Shown here in pieces: positions 17,021 through 25,785 of a DNA stretch of 52,790 bases. The stretch is taken from the NCBI RefSeq assembly GCF_019966535.1, contig NZ_JAIMID010000030.1, positions 1 through 52,790 on the forward strand. The letters are read 5' to 3'. Each line of letters starts with the position of its first letter. Within the stretch, counting starts at the first letter, position 1. The notes beneath the pieces are model-generated. The model saw only the letters and a program-made list of their open reading frames with translations. It ran no database searches and was not told the origin of the DNA. The DNA comes from Mesobacterium pallidum (lineage in GTDB: Bacteria > Pseudomonadota > Alphaproteobacteria > Rhodobacterales > Rhodobacteraceae). The position numbers and the translations under genes were made by a program.

Positions 17021-17443
17021 ATGGGATTATTTCAGAACGGCGTGTCACTCGCCGGCGCAATATTCTTTGCGACATCCGTGCTTGCCGAGGGCAATCTTGC
17101 AACTGACGCGACCAGGCTGCCGGACATGGCCATCGACAGCGCCGAACTCACCCTTTCGGTGTCCGAGTTCGAACTGGAAACGGGCAAGTACTACCGGTGG
17201 AGGATCGTGCACGACGGCGGCGAGGAATTCCAGATCCTGGCGCCGGACCTCTTTCGCAACAGCTGGATCAACCAGGTGGTGATCGAGGACCTTGAGGTTC
17301 AGCCCTTTGGCATCTACGCGATCGAGTTCGATGACGAGGGCACGATCGACGTCTGGTTCGTGCCGATCCGTCCGGGCAATTACGACTTCTGGATCGCTGG
17401 ATACGAAAATCGCGGCCTCGCCGGCACGTTCGTGGTGCGATGA
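17021..17443 (+). CDS. Exported cupredoxin-like protein in the PQQ accessory operon
   Basis: 140 residues with a signal peptide (GVSLAGAIFFATSVLAEG). The mature part is a small all-beta domain with the cupredoxin-like run WRIVHDGGEEFQILAPDLFRN and the ending DVWFVPIRPGNYDFWIAGYENRGLAGTFVVR, which fits the last strands of a cupredoxin fold. The canonical Cys-x-His-x-Met copper loop is missing and no cysteine remains, so type 1 copper is unlikely. The gene overlaps the beta-propeller gene (ATGATG at the stop), so the two are translated together. It sits where other PQQ-dehydrogenase systems may hold a small exported partner, possibly as a substrate or metal carrier. Confidence 0.7.
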   Translation: MGLFQNGVSLAGAIFFATSVLAEGNLATDATRLPDMAIDSAELTLSVSEFELETGKYYRWRIVHDGGEEFQILAPDLFRNSWINQVVIEDLEVQPFGIYAIEFDDEGTIDVWFVPIRPGNYDFWIAGYENRGLAGTFVVR

Positions 17444-18408
17444 TGCGTACACTCCTTGCCAGCCTTGCGCTGTGTCTGATGCCGGCCATTGCGCCGGCAC
17501 TCGAGACCGGGCGCATCTTCGTGAGCAACGAAAAGAGCCACGACATCCATGTCTTCGATTCCGATTTCAACCTGATCAAGAAGATCGAGACATCGCGCCG
17601 CCCTCGGGACATGAAGCTCAACGCCGCCCGTACGCTGCTGTATGTCGCCTGCGGAGATGACGACATCATCGACGTGATCGACGTCGAAACGCTCGAGGTC
17701 GTCGATGGCATTCCCACCGGGCCCAGCCCCGAGGTGTTCGATTTCTCGCCCGACGAGAAACAGATCTATGTCTCGAACGAAGAAGACTCGATGCTCGAGG
17801 TCATCGACTTGGATGCGCGGATCACCATTCACGACGTGCCCACGGGCGCCGAGCCCGAAGGCGTGATCGTGGTGCCGGACACCAACACGCTCTACGTGAC
17901 CTCCGAGGTGTCGGACATGGTCCACGTGATCGATCGCGTCGAAGGCGTCGTCACCAACAACATCATCGTCGGCACGCGTCCGCGCCGGTTTGTGATCACA
18001 CCGGATACCGACGAGCTTTGGGTCTCGGCGGAGCTGTCCAGCGAGATCTACATCATCGACCGGACATCCGAAGAGATCAAGGAGGTGCTCGAGTTCCTGC
18101 CGCCCGGCTTCCGGCCCGAGGACGTGACCCCTGTGGGCATGACCCTGACCCGTGACGGAAAGATCGGCCTGATCAGCCTGGGGCGCGCCAACCATGTCGC
18201 GATCATCGACGCGCACAGCAAGGAGCTGCTGGAATACGTCCTGGTCGGGCGCCGTGCCTGGTCCGTCGCGCTAAGCAGAGACGAGAAGATCGCGGTCGTG
18301 GCGAATGGCCTGTCGGACGACATCACGCTGATCGACATGGAAACCTACCGCCCCATCCGCTCGATCCCCGTGGGCCGGGTGCCGCATACCGTGGTGATTG
18401 ACGATTGA
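17440..18408 (+). CDS. PQQ-catabolism-associated seven-bladed beta-propeller protein
   Basis: 322 residues with a signal peptide (about 1-20) and YVTN-type repeats: GRIFVSNEKSHDIHVFDSDF, LYVACGDDDIIDVIDVETL, IYVSNEEDSMLEVIDLDAR, LYVTSEVSDMVHVIDRVEG, LWVSAELSSEIYIIDRTSE, then GRANHVAIIDAHSKE and SDDITLIDMETYR. This is the pattern of the beta-propeller protein known beside PQQ-alcohol-dehydrogenase ABC genes (PQQ_ABC_repeats group). It is predicted to act in the periplasm with the binding protein encoded next, which it overlaps by four bases (TTGA). Confidence 0.85.
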   Translation: MMRTLLASLALCLMPAIAPALETGRIFVSNEKSHDIHVFDSDFNLIKKIETSRRPRDMKLNAARTLLYVACGDDDIIDVIDVETLEVVDGIPTGPSPEVFDFSPDEKQIYVSNEEDSMLEVIDLDARITIHDVPTGAEPEGVIVVPDTNTLYVTSEVSDMVHVIDRVEGVVTNNIIVGTRPRRFVITPDTDELWVSAELSSEIYIIDRTSEEIKEVLEFLPPGFRPEDVTPVGMTLTRDGKIGLISLGRANHVAIIDAHSKELLEYVLVGRRAWSVALSRDEKIAVVANGLSDDITLIDMETYRPIRSIPVGRVPHTVVIDD

Positions 18409-19568
18409 AACCGTTTCTTGCCGCACTCTTTGCGCTTATCTTGTCCGGCGCTGCCGGTGCCGCCGACCTGCGGATCGGGGTGCTGCGGCTCGATGTCGAT
18501 CCGCGCTACGACGCGGACATGGCCTATGCGCGGATCGAGCTGCGCCCCACGGGCGACGTCGAAGCCGCGGTGCGGATGGCGCTGTCGGACATGAAGATCG
18601 TGACCGATGCCCGCGGTCTCGACGTCGTGCTGTCGTCGGCCTCGGTCTCCCGGACCGAACTGGACGGCGCCGCGCAGGCCATGGTTGCGGACGGGGTGAC
18701 ACACCTGGTGCTCGACCTGCCGGCCGAGGACATCGACCACCTGGCCGCTGCGCTGGCCGACACGCCGGTCACGCTGCTGAACACAACCGCCCCTGACGAC
18801 TGGCTGCGCCGCAAGTGTCATCCCAACCTGCTGCATACGGCGTCCAGCGACCGGATGAGCGTCGATGCGTTGATCCAGCACGCGGTCGCGAACAACTGGA
18901 AAAGCTTCCTGGTCCTGCGCGGCAAGACAGAGCGGGACGCCCTCCGTGCCGACGCCTTTGTCGAGGCGGTTGCGCGGTTCCGGCTGCGTGTCGTGGACGA
19001 CCGCACCTTCGACCTGTCCACCAACCCCGCGATGCGCGAACAGAACAACATCTCGCTGCTGACCGGGGGCACGCGCGACTATGACGCCGTCTTCATCGCG
19101 GACGAGGTGGGGGAGTTCGCGCGGTATGTGCCATACCAGACCGCCCGGTCGCGGCCGGTCGTCGGCGCCACCGGCCTGGTGCCGCTGGAATGGCATTGGG
19201 CCTTCGAACGCTACGGCGCGCCGCAGGTCAATTCGCGCTTTGAATCGCAGTCCGAGGGCGGGCGCCGCATGGGCTGGCAGGATTGGTCGGCCTGGATCGC
19301 GACCCGTGCGGTTCTGACTAGCCATGCCAAGGCGCGCGGCGATACGCTGGAGGACGTGAACGCCTTCCTGCGGTCCGAGAGGCTGCGGCTCGACGGATCG
19401 AAAGGCGCACAAATGAGCTTTCGCCCGTGGAACGGCCAGTTGCGGATGCCGATCCTGCTTGCGACGCACAACGCGGTCATCGGCGTGGCGCCGCTGGACG
19501 GGTTCGAGCACCGGGTGAATTCGCTTGATTCCCTCGGCTATGACGAAGGCGAGTTTGCATGTGACTGA
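18405..19568 (+). CDS. ABC binding protein of the PQQ-alcohol-dehydrogenase system
   Basis: 387 residues. The signal peptide is MKPFLAALFALILSGAAGA, followed by DLRIGVLRLDVDPRYDADMAYARIELRP and a periplasmic-binding-protein type I fold (HLVLDLPAEDIDHLAAALADTPVTLLNTTAPDDWLR, LHTASSDRMSVDALIQHAV, FRPWNGQLRMPILLATHN). This matches the substrate-binding member found with PQQ alcohol dehydrogenases (PQQ_ABC_bind group). The start is a TTG overlapping the propeller gene stop. Its expected ATPase lies at 13594-14349, on the other strand and in another operon, so the usual gene order is broken. Confidence 0.85.
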   Translation: MKPFLAALFALILSGAAGAADLRIGVLRLDVDPRYDADMAYARIELRPTGDVEAAVRMALSDMKIVTDARGLDVVLSSASVSRTELDGAAQAMVADGVTHLVLDLPAEDIDHLAAALADTPVTLLNTTAPDDWLRRKCHPNLLHTASSDRMSVDALIQHAVANNWKSFLVLRGKTERDALRADAFVEAVARFRLRVVDDRTFDLSTNPAMREQNNISLLTGGTRDYDAVFIADEVGEFARYVPYQTARSRPVVGATGLVPLEWHWAFERYGAPQVNSRFESQSEGGRRMGWQDWSAWIATRAVLTSHAKARGDTLEDVNAFLRSERLRLDGSKGAQMSFRPWNGQLRMPILLATHNAVIGVAPLDGFEHRVNSLDSLGYDEGEFACD

Positions 19569-19620
19569 AACGGTGCCCTGCGTTCGGTCGACCGACCTGC
19601 GGGTGCATTGCGGACCTAGA

Positions 19621-19643
19621 GACGCGGCAAGACCTGCCGTGTC
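19621..19643. terminator. Weak hairpin between convergent genes
   Basis: GACGCGGCA, loop AGACC, TGCCGTGTC form a nine-pair stem with one G-T wobble, followed by TTGTCC rather than a T run. It lies between the binding-protein stop (19568) and the convergent LysR stop (19728) and could end either transcript. Confidence 0.35.
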
Positions 19644-19727
19644 TTGTCCATCTTGGCTCTCACACACAAAAGGATCGTGCGCCGCCCGTTAGCGGATACC
19701 GGTGCGTGCCCTCGACCCGAGCCTGCG

Positions 19728-20774
19728 TCAACCGGACATGCCGGCATCGGCAAGGAAGGGCGGCGTCGGCAGGATTCCGGGCAGGCTGAGCGACCGGCCG
19801 ACCCCTTGCAACGCGTCGATCAGCGCCGCCATCGGCTCCATCGACCGGTGCTGGGACAGCAGGATCGCGACAACCCGCCGCGCGGGCACGTCGATCAGGT
19901 ACCGGTTGACCTCGTCCAGCGAGCCGGACGCACCGATCGTTGTCAGGGCAGGTGCGACGCAGACGCCTGTTCCCGCCCGGACGAAGGAAAGCGCAGTCTC
20001 GAAACTGCGGCATTGGGCGATCGGTCGATGCCCCGGCAACAGCCGGTCATACCAGTCCGAGACGCGGCGCGCCTGGGTGCTGCCAAAGACGAAATGGATC
20101 GACTGGCCCAGGGTCCGGGCCTGCGTTGGCGGCAGGTCCCGGGCCGGGTCGGAGACGTTGGCAAGATCCAGTGCCTTGGGCACCACGAGGACATAGGGGT
20201 CTTCGATGATCGGTATCTGCAGGAAGTGCTCATGCGTCTGTGCCAGGGAATTTGCGGCGACGAGACCGAAATTGATGCGCCGCGCATAGAGCATTTCCAA
20301 TATGTCCGCCGGGGCGCTTTCCTGCACGTCCAGGCTGACGTCGGGGTAGCTGTCATGCAGGCGGCGCACCGCAGGCGGAAGCAGACAGCGCACGACGGAA
20401 TCGATGCCCGCAAGCTTGACGACCTGCTGATAGCCGCCGCGGAAGCGCACCAGGCCGTCCTCGGTTTCGTTCAGGATGCGCAGCAGCTGATCGACCCGTG
20501 GCAACAGGTAGCGGCCCGCCTCGGTCAGCTCCAGTTCGGTCGGGCGACGGTTGAACAGACGCGAGCCGATGGCCGTTTCAAGCCGGCCCAGCTGCTGGGA
20601 CAGGGACGGTTGGGTCAGGCCAAGCTGCTTGGCCGCGCTGGTCATCGTGTCCGCATGAACCAAGGCATGAAAGATGCGCAGCTGCTGCAAGGTCATCGAC
20701 AGCCTGGCCTTGCGGGGCGGGCTCTCGGTCGACCCGTCCAGGTCGACCTCGAAATCCAGTGAGATGTCCTTCAT
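19728..20774 (-). CDS. LysR-family transcriptional regulator (second)
   Basis: 348 residues. The first 24 are an unusual acidic extension (MKDISLDFEVDLDGSTESPPRKAR) before the winged helix-turn-helix LSMTLQQLRIFHALVHADTMTSAAKQLGLTQPSLSQQLGRLE. The effector domain follows, with FNRRPTELELTEAGRYLL and the aromatic SDWYDRLLPGHRP segment also present in the first LysR protein. It is divergent from the ABC permease gene at 20927, with a 152-base gap holding a perfect dyad at 20835-20847. By the usual LysR rule it controls that importer operon and itself. A similar dyad at 16916 suggests it also controls the first importer and the PQQ accessory operon. Confidence 0.88.
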   Translation of the reverse strand: MKDISLDFEVDLDGSTESPPRKARLSMTLQQLRIFHALVHADTMTSAAKQLGLTQPSLSQQLGRLETAIGSRLFNRRPTELELTEAGRYLLPRVDQLLRILNETEDGLVRFRGGYQQVVKLAGIDSVVRCLLPPAVRRLHDSYPDVSLDVQESAPADILEMLYARRINFGLVAANSLAQTHEHFLQIPIIEDPYVLVVPKALDLANVSDPARDLPPTQARTLGQSIHFVFGSTQARRVSDWYDRLLPGHRPIAQCRSFETALSFVRAGTGVCVAPALTTIGASGSLDEVNRYLIDVPARRVVAILLSQHRSMEPMAALIDALQGVGRSLSLPGILPTPPFLADAGMSG

Positions 20775-20832
20775 GACCAACTCTTGGCAAACGCGGTTCC
20801 GGACATGGTAGCCGCGCCGCGCTGCAACTTTT

Positions 20833-20847
20833 GCAATACACAGTATT
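20833..20847. promoter_or_regulatory. LysR-type operator, shared motif copy 2
   Basis: GCAATACACAGTATT contains the perfect inverted repeat AATAC-ACA-GTATT. It lies 59 bases from the LysR start (20774) and 80 from the permease start (20927), and matches the copy at 16916. Confidence 0.65.
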
Positions 20848-20926
20848 CGTCGTCTGAAAGTTGGATGTGTATATTGACGAATGGCCTCGCGAAGACCGAT
20901 GGCAAAGATCAATGCGGAAGGACGGC

Positions 20927-21799
20927 ATGGCCGATCAGCTCAAACTGGATACGGACGCACCCGCCGCCGCCGGGAAAACGCGGAGACGGCGCAATGCCGG
21001 CTCGCCGCGCGGCAGCGCCGGGTACGAGCGGCGGCGCAGTCGGCGGATCGCCACCACATGGCAGGTCTGCATCCTTCTGGCGCTGATCGCCGGCATGAAG
21101 ATCCTGAACACCACCTCGGGCAACCTGGTCATGCCCAGCCCCGAGGCCGTGTTCTGGCAAAGCGTCGAGATGTGGGCGGACGGGACGATCCCGCGCGCGC
21201 TGGGCGAGTCGCTCACCGTGCTGGGGCTGGGGTTCATCCTCGCGTCGACGTCCGGGATCATGATCGGCATCCTGCTGGGTGGCTTTCCGTTTCTGGGCCG
21301 GGTGCTCGACCCCTATGTCAACGCCGTGAACGCGACGCCCGGCGCGGCGTTCATTCCGCTCATCATCGTCTGGTTCGGCCTGTATGCCGAGGCGAAGATC
21401 GCCCTGGTCTGGCTGGCGGCAGTCTTCCCGGTGCTGATCAACACGACCGCCGGCATCTCGAATGCCAACAAGGACCTGATCGAGATGGCCCAGTCCTTTG
21501 GCGCGTCGCGCTGGACACTGTTCTGGCAGGTGATGGTGCCCGACGCGTTGCCCTCGATCCTGTCGGGACTGCGCATCGGCGCGGCGATCTGCATCGTCGG
21601 CACCGTGATCGCCGAGCTGACCATGGCACAATCCGGCCTGGGCGGGCTGATGATCAAGGCGGGCAACCGGTTCCAGATGGATCGGTATTTCGCCGTGGTG
21701 ATCGTCATGATGGCGCTGGGCTCGCTCATCACCATCGGGCTCAGGCTGGCCGAGCGGCGGCTGGGCCGCTGGCGCGTGGCGATGCAGGACGGAGGCTGA
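20927..21799 (+). CDS. Second NitT/TauT-type ABC importer, permease
   Basis: 290 residues: a basic, proline/alanine-rich cytoplasmic N terminus of about 45 residues, then about six helices with the coupling loop TAGISNANKDLIEMAQSFGASRWTLFWQVMVPDALPSILSGLRIG, a standard EAA-type loop of SsuC/TauC permeases. The ATG at 20927 follows GGAAGGA. It starts the operon permease, ATPase, DUF1800, DUF1501, binding protein. The substrate is unknown. Confidence 0.9.
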   Translation: MADQLKLDTDAPAAAGKTRRRRNAGSPRGSAGYERRRSRRIATTWQVCILLALIAGMKILNTTSGNLVMPSPEAVFWQSVEMWADGTIPRALGESLTVLGLGFILASTSGIMIGILLGGFPFLGRVLDPYVNAVNATPGAAFIPLIIVWFGLYAEAKIALVWLAAVFPVLINTTAGISNANKDLIEMAQSFGASRWTLFWQVMVPDALPSILSGLRIGAAICIVGTVIAELTMAQSGLGGLMIKAGNRFQMDRYFAVVIVMMALGSLITIGLRLAERRLGRWRVAMQDGG

Positions 21800-21800
21800 G

Positions 21801-22619
21801 ATGACCGAAACCCGCCCGCCGATCATCAGCCTGAACGGGGTCAGCAAGTCCTTCAAGGACGGCCAGGTCCAGGCGATCGAGGATCTGTCCTTCGATGTCC
21901 GGCCCGGGGAATTCGTCAGCCTTGTCGGCCCGTCGGGCTGCGGCAAGACGACATTGCTGCGCCTGATCGACGGGCTTGTCGCGCCCGACCGGGGCACGGT
22001 CCTGGTCAATGGCCGGCCACCCGATCCCACCTACAACATGGCCATGGTGTTCCAGTCCTCCCGGCTTTTGCCGTGGCGAACGGTGGCGGGGAACATTGAT
22101 TTCGTCCTCGGCCTGAGGGGGCATGCGCCAAAGGCGCGCAAGTCCCGGGTACAGGCCCTGTTGGGCGCCGTCGGATTGCGCGAATTCGCCGAGGCCTATC
22201 CGCACGAGCTGTCGGGGGGCATGCAGCAGCGTGTCGGCCTTGCGCGCGCCCTGGCGGTCGAGCCCGAGGTGCTGTTGATGGACGAACCCTTTGCCGCGCT
22301 TGACGCGATGACCCGCGAGACGCTGCGCGGCGAATTGCTGCGGCTCTGGGACCGGCGACGGATGGCGGTGGTCTTTGTGACCCATGACATCGACGAGGCG
22401 ATCATCCTGTCGCAGCGGATCATCGTGTTGCGCCCCCGCCCGGGCCGCATCGACGCCGTGGTCCCCGTCGACCTGCCCGAACCGCGCTGGCAAACCGACC
22501 CGCGCGGGCTTCCGGCCTATGCCGACCTGCGCCGCGCGCTCTGGGATCGCATCCACGCGATGGGCCGCGAGGGCGTCGCGCTCGAGGAGCTGACGGGCGC
22601 CTTCGGCGATGAGCCCTGA
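21801..22619 (+). CDS. Second NitT/TauT-type ABC importer, ATPase
   Basis: 272 residues: Walker A GPSGCGKTT, Q-loop MVFQSSRLLPW, signature LSGGMQQRVGLARAL, Walker B VLLMDEPFAALD, switch VTHDIDEA. All catalytic motifs are intact. It starts 1 base after the permease stop. The C-terminal tail after residue ~220 (RPRPGRIDAVVPVDLPEPR) is the usual extension of this importer group. Confidence 0.92.
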   Translation: MTETRPPIISLNGVSKSFKDGQVQAIEDLSFDVRPGEFVSLVGPSGCGKTTLLRLIDGLVAPDRGTVLVNGRPPDPTYNMAMVFQSSRLLPWRTVAGNIDFVLGLRGHAPKARKSRVQALLGAVGLREFAEAYPHELSGGMQQRVGLARALAVEPEVLLMDEPFAALDAMTRETLRGELLRLWDRRRMAVVFVTHDIDEAIILSQRIIVLRPRPGRIDAVVPVDLPEPRWQTDPRGLPAYADLRRALWDRIHAMGREGVALEELTGAFGDEP

Positions 22620-22754
22620 CCCCGGTCGCTGCCCATAAGCTTTGTCTATCACGCCGATAGCTCCGCAGGGAATGGTCTGACACGGACCGCCGTCCTAGCA
22701 TCCAACTGGCCGTCGGAACACCAGACGACGGCGCAAGACATGGGGGGGCAGGAC

Positions 22755-24476
22755 ATGGGATCACCTGCGCAGGGGAGCCTGGCGCCGATCAGCGCCGCGC
22801 ATTGGAACGCCGAGCGCGCCGCGCATCTGATGCGGCGCGCGGGATTTGGCGGCACCCCGTCTGAGATCGCAGCACTCGCCGCCATGACGCCTGGCGCAGC
22901 GGTGGAATTGATGATCCGGGGGCGCGCCGACGGCCTGGTTCTGCCCGATTTCGAGGAATCCGGTTTCTGGGAGCCCTGCCTGGCCGATTTTCCCCCATCG
23001 CGCCCGGCGACCACGGACAAGGCCGCCGAAACCGGCGAGGTGATGGGGGTCAAGGTCAAGCCTGGCGGGCCGCGACCGCTGCAACCCGCCACCAACCGTT
23101 TCTTTTACTGGCGCAGGGCCAGCATGCTGGAAACGCGCCGCGTGGCCTTCTGGTGGCTCGACCGGATGCTGCGCAGTGGCCATCCGCTGGCCGAGAAGAT
23201 GACGCTGTTCTGGCACGGCCACTTCGCGACCGGCGAAGAGAAGGTGCGCGATTACCGCAAGATCAAGTTGCAGATCGACACGCTGCGCGACGGCGGATTG
23301 GGCAGTTTCCGCGACCTTCTGACGGCGGTGGCCAAGGACCCGGCGATGCTGGTCTTCCTGGACGCCACGCACAACGTCAAGGGCGCCCCGAACGAGAATT
23401 TCGGGCGCGAGGTCATGGAACTCTTCACCATGGGCGTCGGCAACTACACCGAGGACGACATACGCGAGGCGGCCCGCGCCTTCACCGGGTGGGGCAATGA
23501 TGACCTCGAGTTCCGGTTCGACGAGACCCTGCACGATGCCGGCGAAAAGACCTTTTTCGGACAGACCGGCCCGTTCGATGGCGACGACATCCTCGCCATG
23601 ATCCTCGAGCAGGAGCAGACGGCCATCTACATCGCCTCCAAGATCTACCGCTTTTTCGTGCGCGAGGAGATTTCGCCCGCCTTTGCCCGAGAACTGGGGG
23701 CACTGTTTCGCGACGGCGACTACGAGATCGCCCCGTTCCTTGCCACGCTCTTCGCGTCCGAGGATTTTTTCTGCGATGCCTCGGTCGCCACGCGCATCAT
23801 GTCACCGACCGAGCTGGTCGTTTCGACCTATCGAAAGCTCGGTCTGCAGCAGATGCCGGGGATACCCGACCCCTACACGGTCGGCACGACGCTCGGCCAG
23901 ATCCTGCTGTATCCCCCGACCGTCGCAGGCTGGAGCGAGGGCCGCGCCTGGATCACGCCGGGCCTGCTGTTCGAACGCGGCAATTTCGCGCGCGAGGTGA
24001 TGTTCCCGGACATGATCTCCTTCACCGACCCGAACCACGACCCCGGCGACATCGTGCGCCGCACCAACGACAAGATCAACGCGGGCCTCGAGATCACGGC
24101 GGCGACCCTCGAAGAAGGCGCCGCCCCCAGTGCGACCGCAGGGATCCAGGAAAGCTTCAACACGCGCTACGGCAACCTTTCGGGCTGGCAAGAGGCGTTG
24201 CGCAAGCTGAAGCCGATCCCGCGCGCCGCGGCACAGTTCGACCTGACGGCCATGCTGGCCGACGAGGGCGCCAACACGACGGAAGAGGCGGTCGACCTCC
24301 TGGCAGCCCGGCTGCTTTGCGTGCCTTTGACCGCGCCGTCGCGCACCGCGATCATTGAGATGCTGACCGACGAACTCGGTACGTCCGACCTGGCCGCGGC
24401 GCAGGGCTTTACCGAGTACGGGCTGCGGCTTGCCGCGCATGCGATCATGTGCACGCCGCAATATCAACTCACCTGA
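22755..24476 (+). CDS. DUF1800 family protein
   Basis: 573 residues matching DUF1800: AAHLMRRAGFGGTPSEI near the start, EKMTLFWHGHFATG, then NENFGREVMELFTMGVGNYTEDDIREAARAFTGW and the late TVAGWSEGRAWITP. The biochemical function is unknown; the family is nearly always paired with a DUF1501 protein, as here. The start at 22755 was preferred to the ATG at 22740 because GGGGGGCAGGAC lies just before it. No signal peptide is visible. The gene lies inside an ABC importer operon between the ATPase and the binding protein, 135 bases after the ATPase gene. That location is unusual and may reveal its substrate. Confidence 0.88.
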   Translation: MGSPAQGSLAPISAAHWNAERAAHLMRRAGFGGTPSEIAALAAMTPGAAVELMIRGRADGLVLPDFEESGFWEPCLADFPPSRPATTDKAAETGEVMGVKVKPGGPRPLQPATNRFFYWRRASMLETRRVAFWWLDRMLRSGHPLAEKMTLFWHGHFATGEEKVRDYRKIKLQIDTLRDGGLGSFRDLLTAVAKDPAMLVFLDATHNVKGAPNENFGREVMELFTMGVGNYTEDDIREAARAFTGWGNDDLEFRFDETLHDAGEKTFFGQTGPFDGDDILAMILEQEQTAIYIASKIYRFFVREEISPAFARELGALFRDGDYEIAPFLATLFASEDFFCDASVATRIMSPTELVVSTYRKLGLQQMPGIPDPYTVGTTLGQILLYPPTVAGWSEGRAWITPGLLFERGNFAREVMFPDMISFTDPNHDPGDIVRRTNDKINAGLEITAATLEEGAAPSATAGIQESFNTRYGNLSGWQEALRKLKPIPRAAAQFDLTAMLADEGANTTEEAVDLLAARLLCVPLTAPSRTAIIEMLTDELGTSDLAAAQGFTEYGLRLAAHAIMCTPQYQLT

Positions 24477-24498
24477 TCCTTCCCGCAGGAGCCGACAC

Positions 24499-25740
24499 AT
24501 GGCCAAGTCTCCAGAGCTTTCAAGCGAAGAAAGACAGCACCTCGTGCGGTCGGGGTATGACAGCATCGTCCTCAAGGGGGCCGGTGGCATCGCCGCCGCG
24601 CCGGTCTGGTCGAAACTCTCCGGACAGGAATCGAAGGGCCGGATACTGGTGATCGTCGAGCTGTCCGGCGGCAATGACGGGCTCAACACCGTGATCCCCT
24701 ATGCCGACGACGCCTATTACCGGGCCCGCCCGCACCTCGGCATCCGTGAAAACCAGGCCCTGCGCATCGACGATCACTTCGCCTTCCAGCGCACGATGTC
24801 GGGGTTCGAACGTCTCTACAAGGACGGGCAGATGGCCATCGTTCACGGCGTCGGCTATGACCAGCCCTCGTTCTCGCATTTCTCGTCGATGGCCTTCTGG
24901 CAGACCGGCGCGCCGAACAGCGGCGAGGCCCATGGCTGGCTGGGCCGCATGGCCGACGCGATCGACCCGCAGGGGCATGTCCAGAACTTCCTCGTGAATG
25001 TCGATGACCACCAGTCGCTGGCCGTGAATGCGAAGCACCACGTGCCGCTGGTCTTTGACGATCCCGACCGGTTCAGCCGCCGCGTCTTTCATCCCGAGGC
25101 CGAGGCGATCGCCATCGGCGACAAGCCGGGCAACGGTGGCCAGAATTCCGCGCTTGATTACCTGTTCGACATCGCCGCCAGTGCCAGCCGGTCCGAGCGG
25201 CTGGTGCGCGACGCCTGGGCCAGCTACGAGACGCCCGTCGATTACGGCCTGGTCAACTGGGGGCTGGAACGGGTGGCGGCGCTGATCGCGGCCGATTTCC
25301 CGACGCAGGTCTACTACGTGCCGTTCCGCAACAACGCCTTCGACACGCATGTGCACCAGGCGAACCTGCATTCACGGCTCCTGTCCTACACATCCGATCA
25401 CATCGCCGCCTTCCTGCGGGACATGGACCGGCTGGGACGCGGCGACGACGTCGTCCTGATGGCGTTCTCCGAATTCGGGCGGCGGGTGGCCGAGAACACC
25501 AGCCAGGGCACGGATCACGGCACCGCCGGCCCCGCCTTCATCATCGGCAAGCCGATCCATGGCGGCCATTACGGCGGTGTGCCCAGCCTGACCGACCTCG
25601 ACCAGGGCAACCTGAAATACACCACGGATTTCCGCCGCATCTATGCCACGCTCATTCGCGGCTGGATGGGCCATGGCGCCGTCGGATCGATCCTGAACAA
25701 GGACTTTGACCCGCTGCCGGTCTTCGCGGCAGCGGCCTGA
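24499..25740 (+). CDS. DUF1501 family protein (alkaline-phosphatase-like fold)
   Basis: 413 residues of the DUF1501 family, related to sulfatases/alkaline phosphatases: ILVIVELSGGNDGLNTVIPYADDAYYRARP near residue 50, then AIVHGVGYDQPSFSHFSSMAFWQTG, VVLMAFSEFGRRVAENTSQGTDHGTAGPAFIIG and a final HYGGVPSLTDLD. DUF1501 proteins often carry a Tat signal, but here the N terminus (MAKSPELSSEERQHLVRSGYDS) has none, so it is probably cytosolic. It starts 22 bases after the DUF1800 gene. A joint hydrolytic or maturation role for the imported compound is inferred. Confidence 0.88.
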   Translation: MAKSPELSSEERQHLVRSGYDSIVLKGAGGIAAAPVWSKLSGQESKGRILVIVELSGGNDGLNTVIPYADDAYYRARPHLGIRENQALRIDDHFAFQRTMSGFERLYKDGQMAIVHGVGYDQPSFSHFSSMAFWQTGAPNSGEAHGWLGRMADAIDPQGHVQNFLVNVDDHQSLAVNAKHHVPLVFDDPDRFSRRVFHPEAEAIAIGDKPGNGGQNSALDYLFDIAASASRSERLVRDAWASYETPVDYGLVNWGLERVAALIAADFPTQVYYVPFRNNAFDTHVHQANLHSRLLSYTSDHIAAFLRDMDRLGRGDDVVLMAFSEFGRRVAENTSQGTDHGTAGPAFIIGKPIHGGHYGGVPSLTDLDQGNLKYTTDFRRIYATLIRGWMGHGAVGSILNKDFDPLPVFAAAA

Positions 25741-25785
25741 GCGATATGCATGCCCGCGCGACGCCGGGCGAAAACCAAGGGAGCC

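Noticed and set aside
17021..17443. Type 1 copper protein
   Set aside because: The fold looks cupredoxin-like, but there is no cysteine and no Cys-His-Met copper loop.
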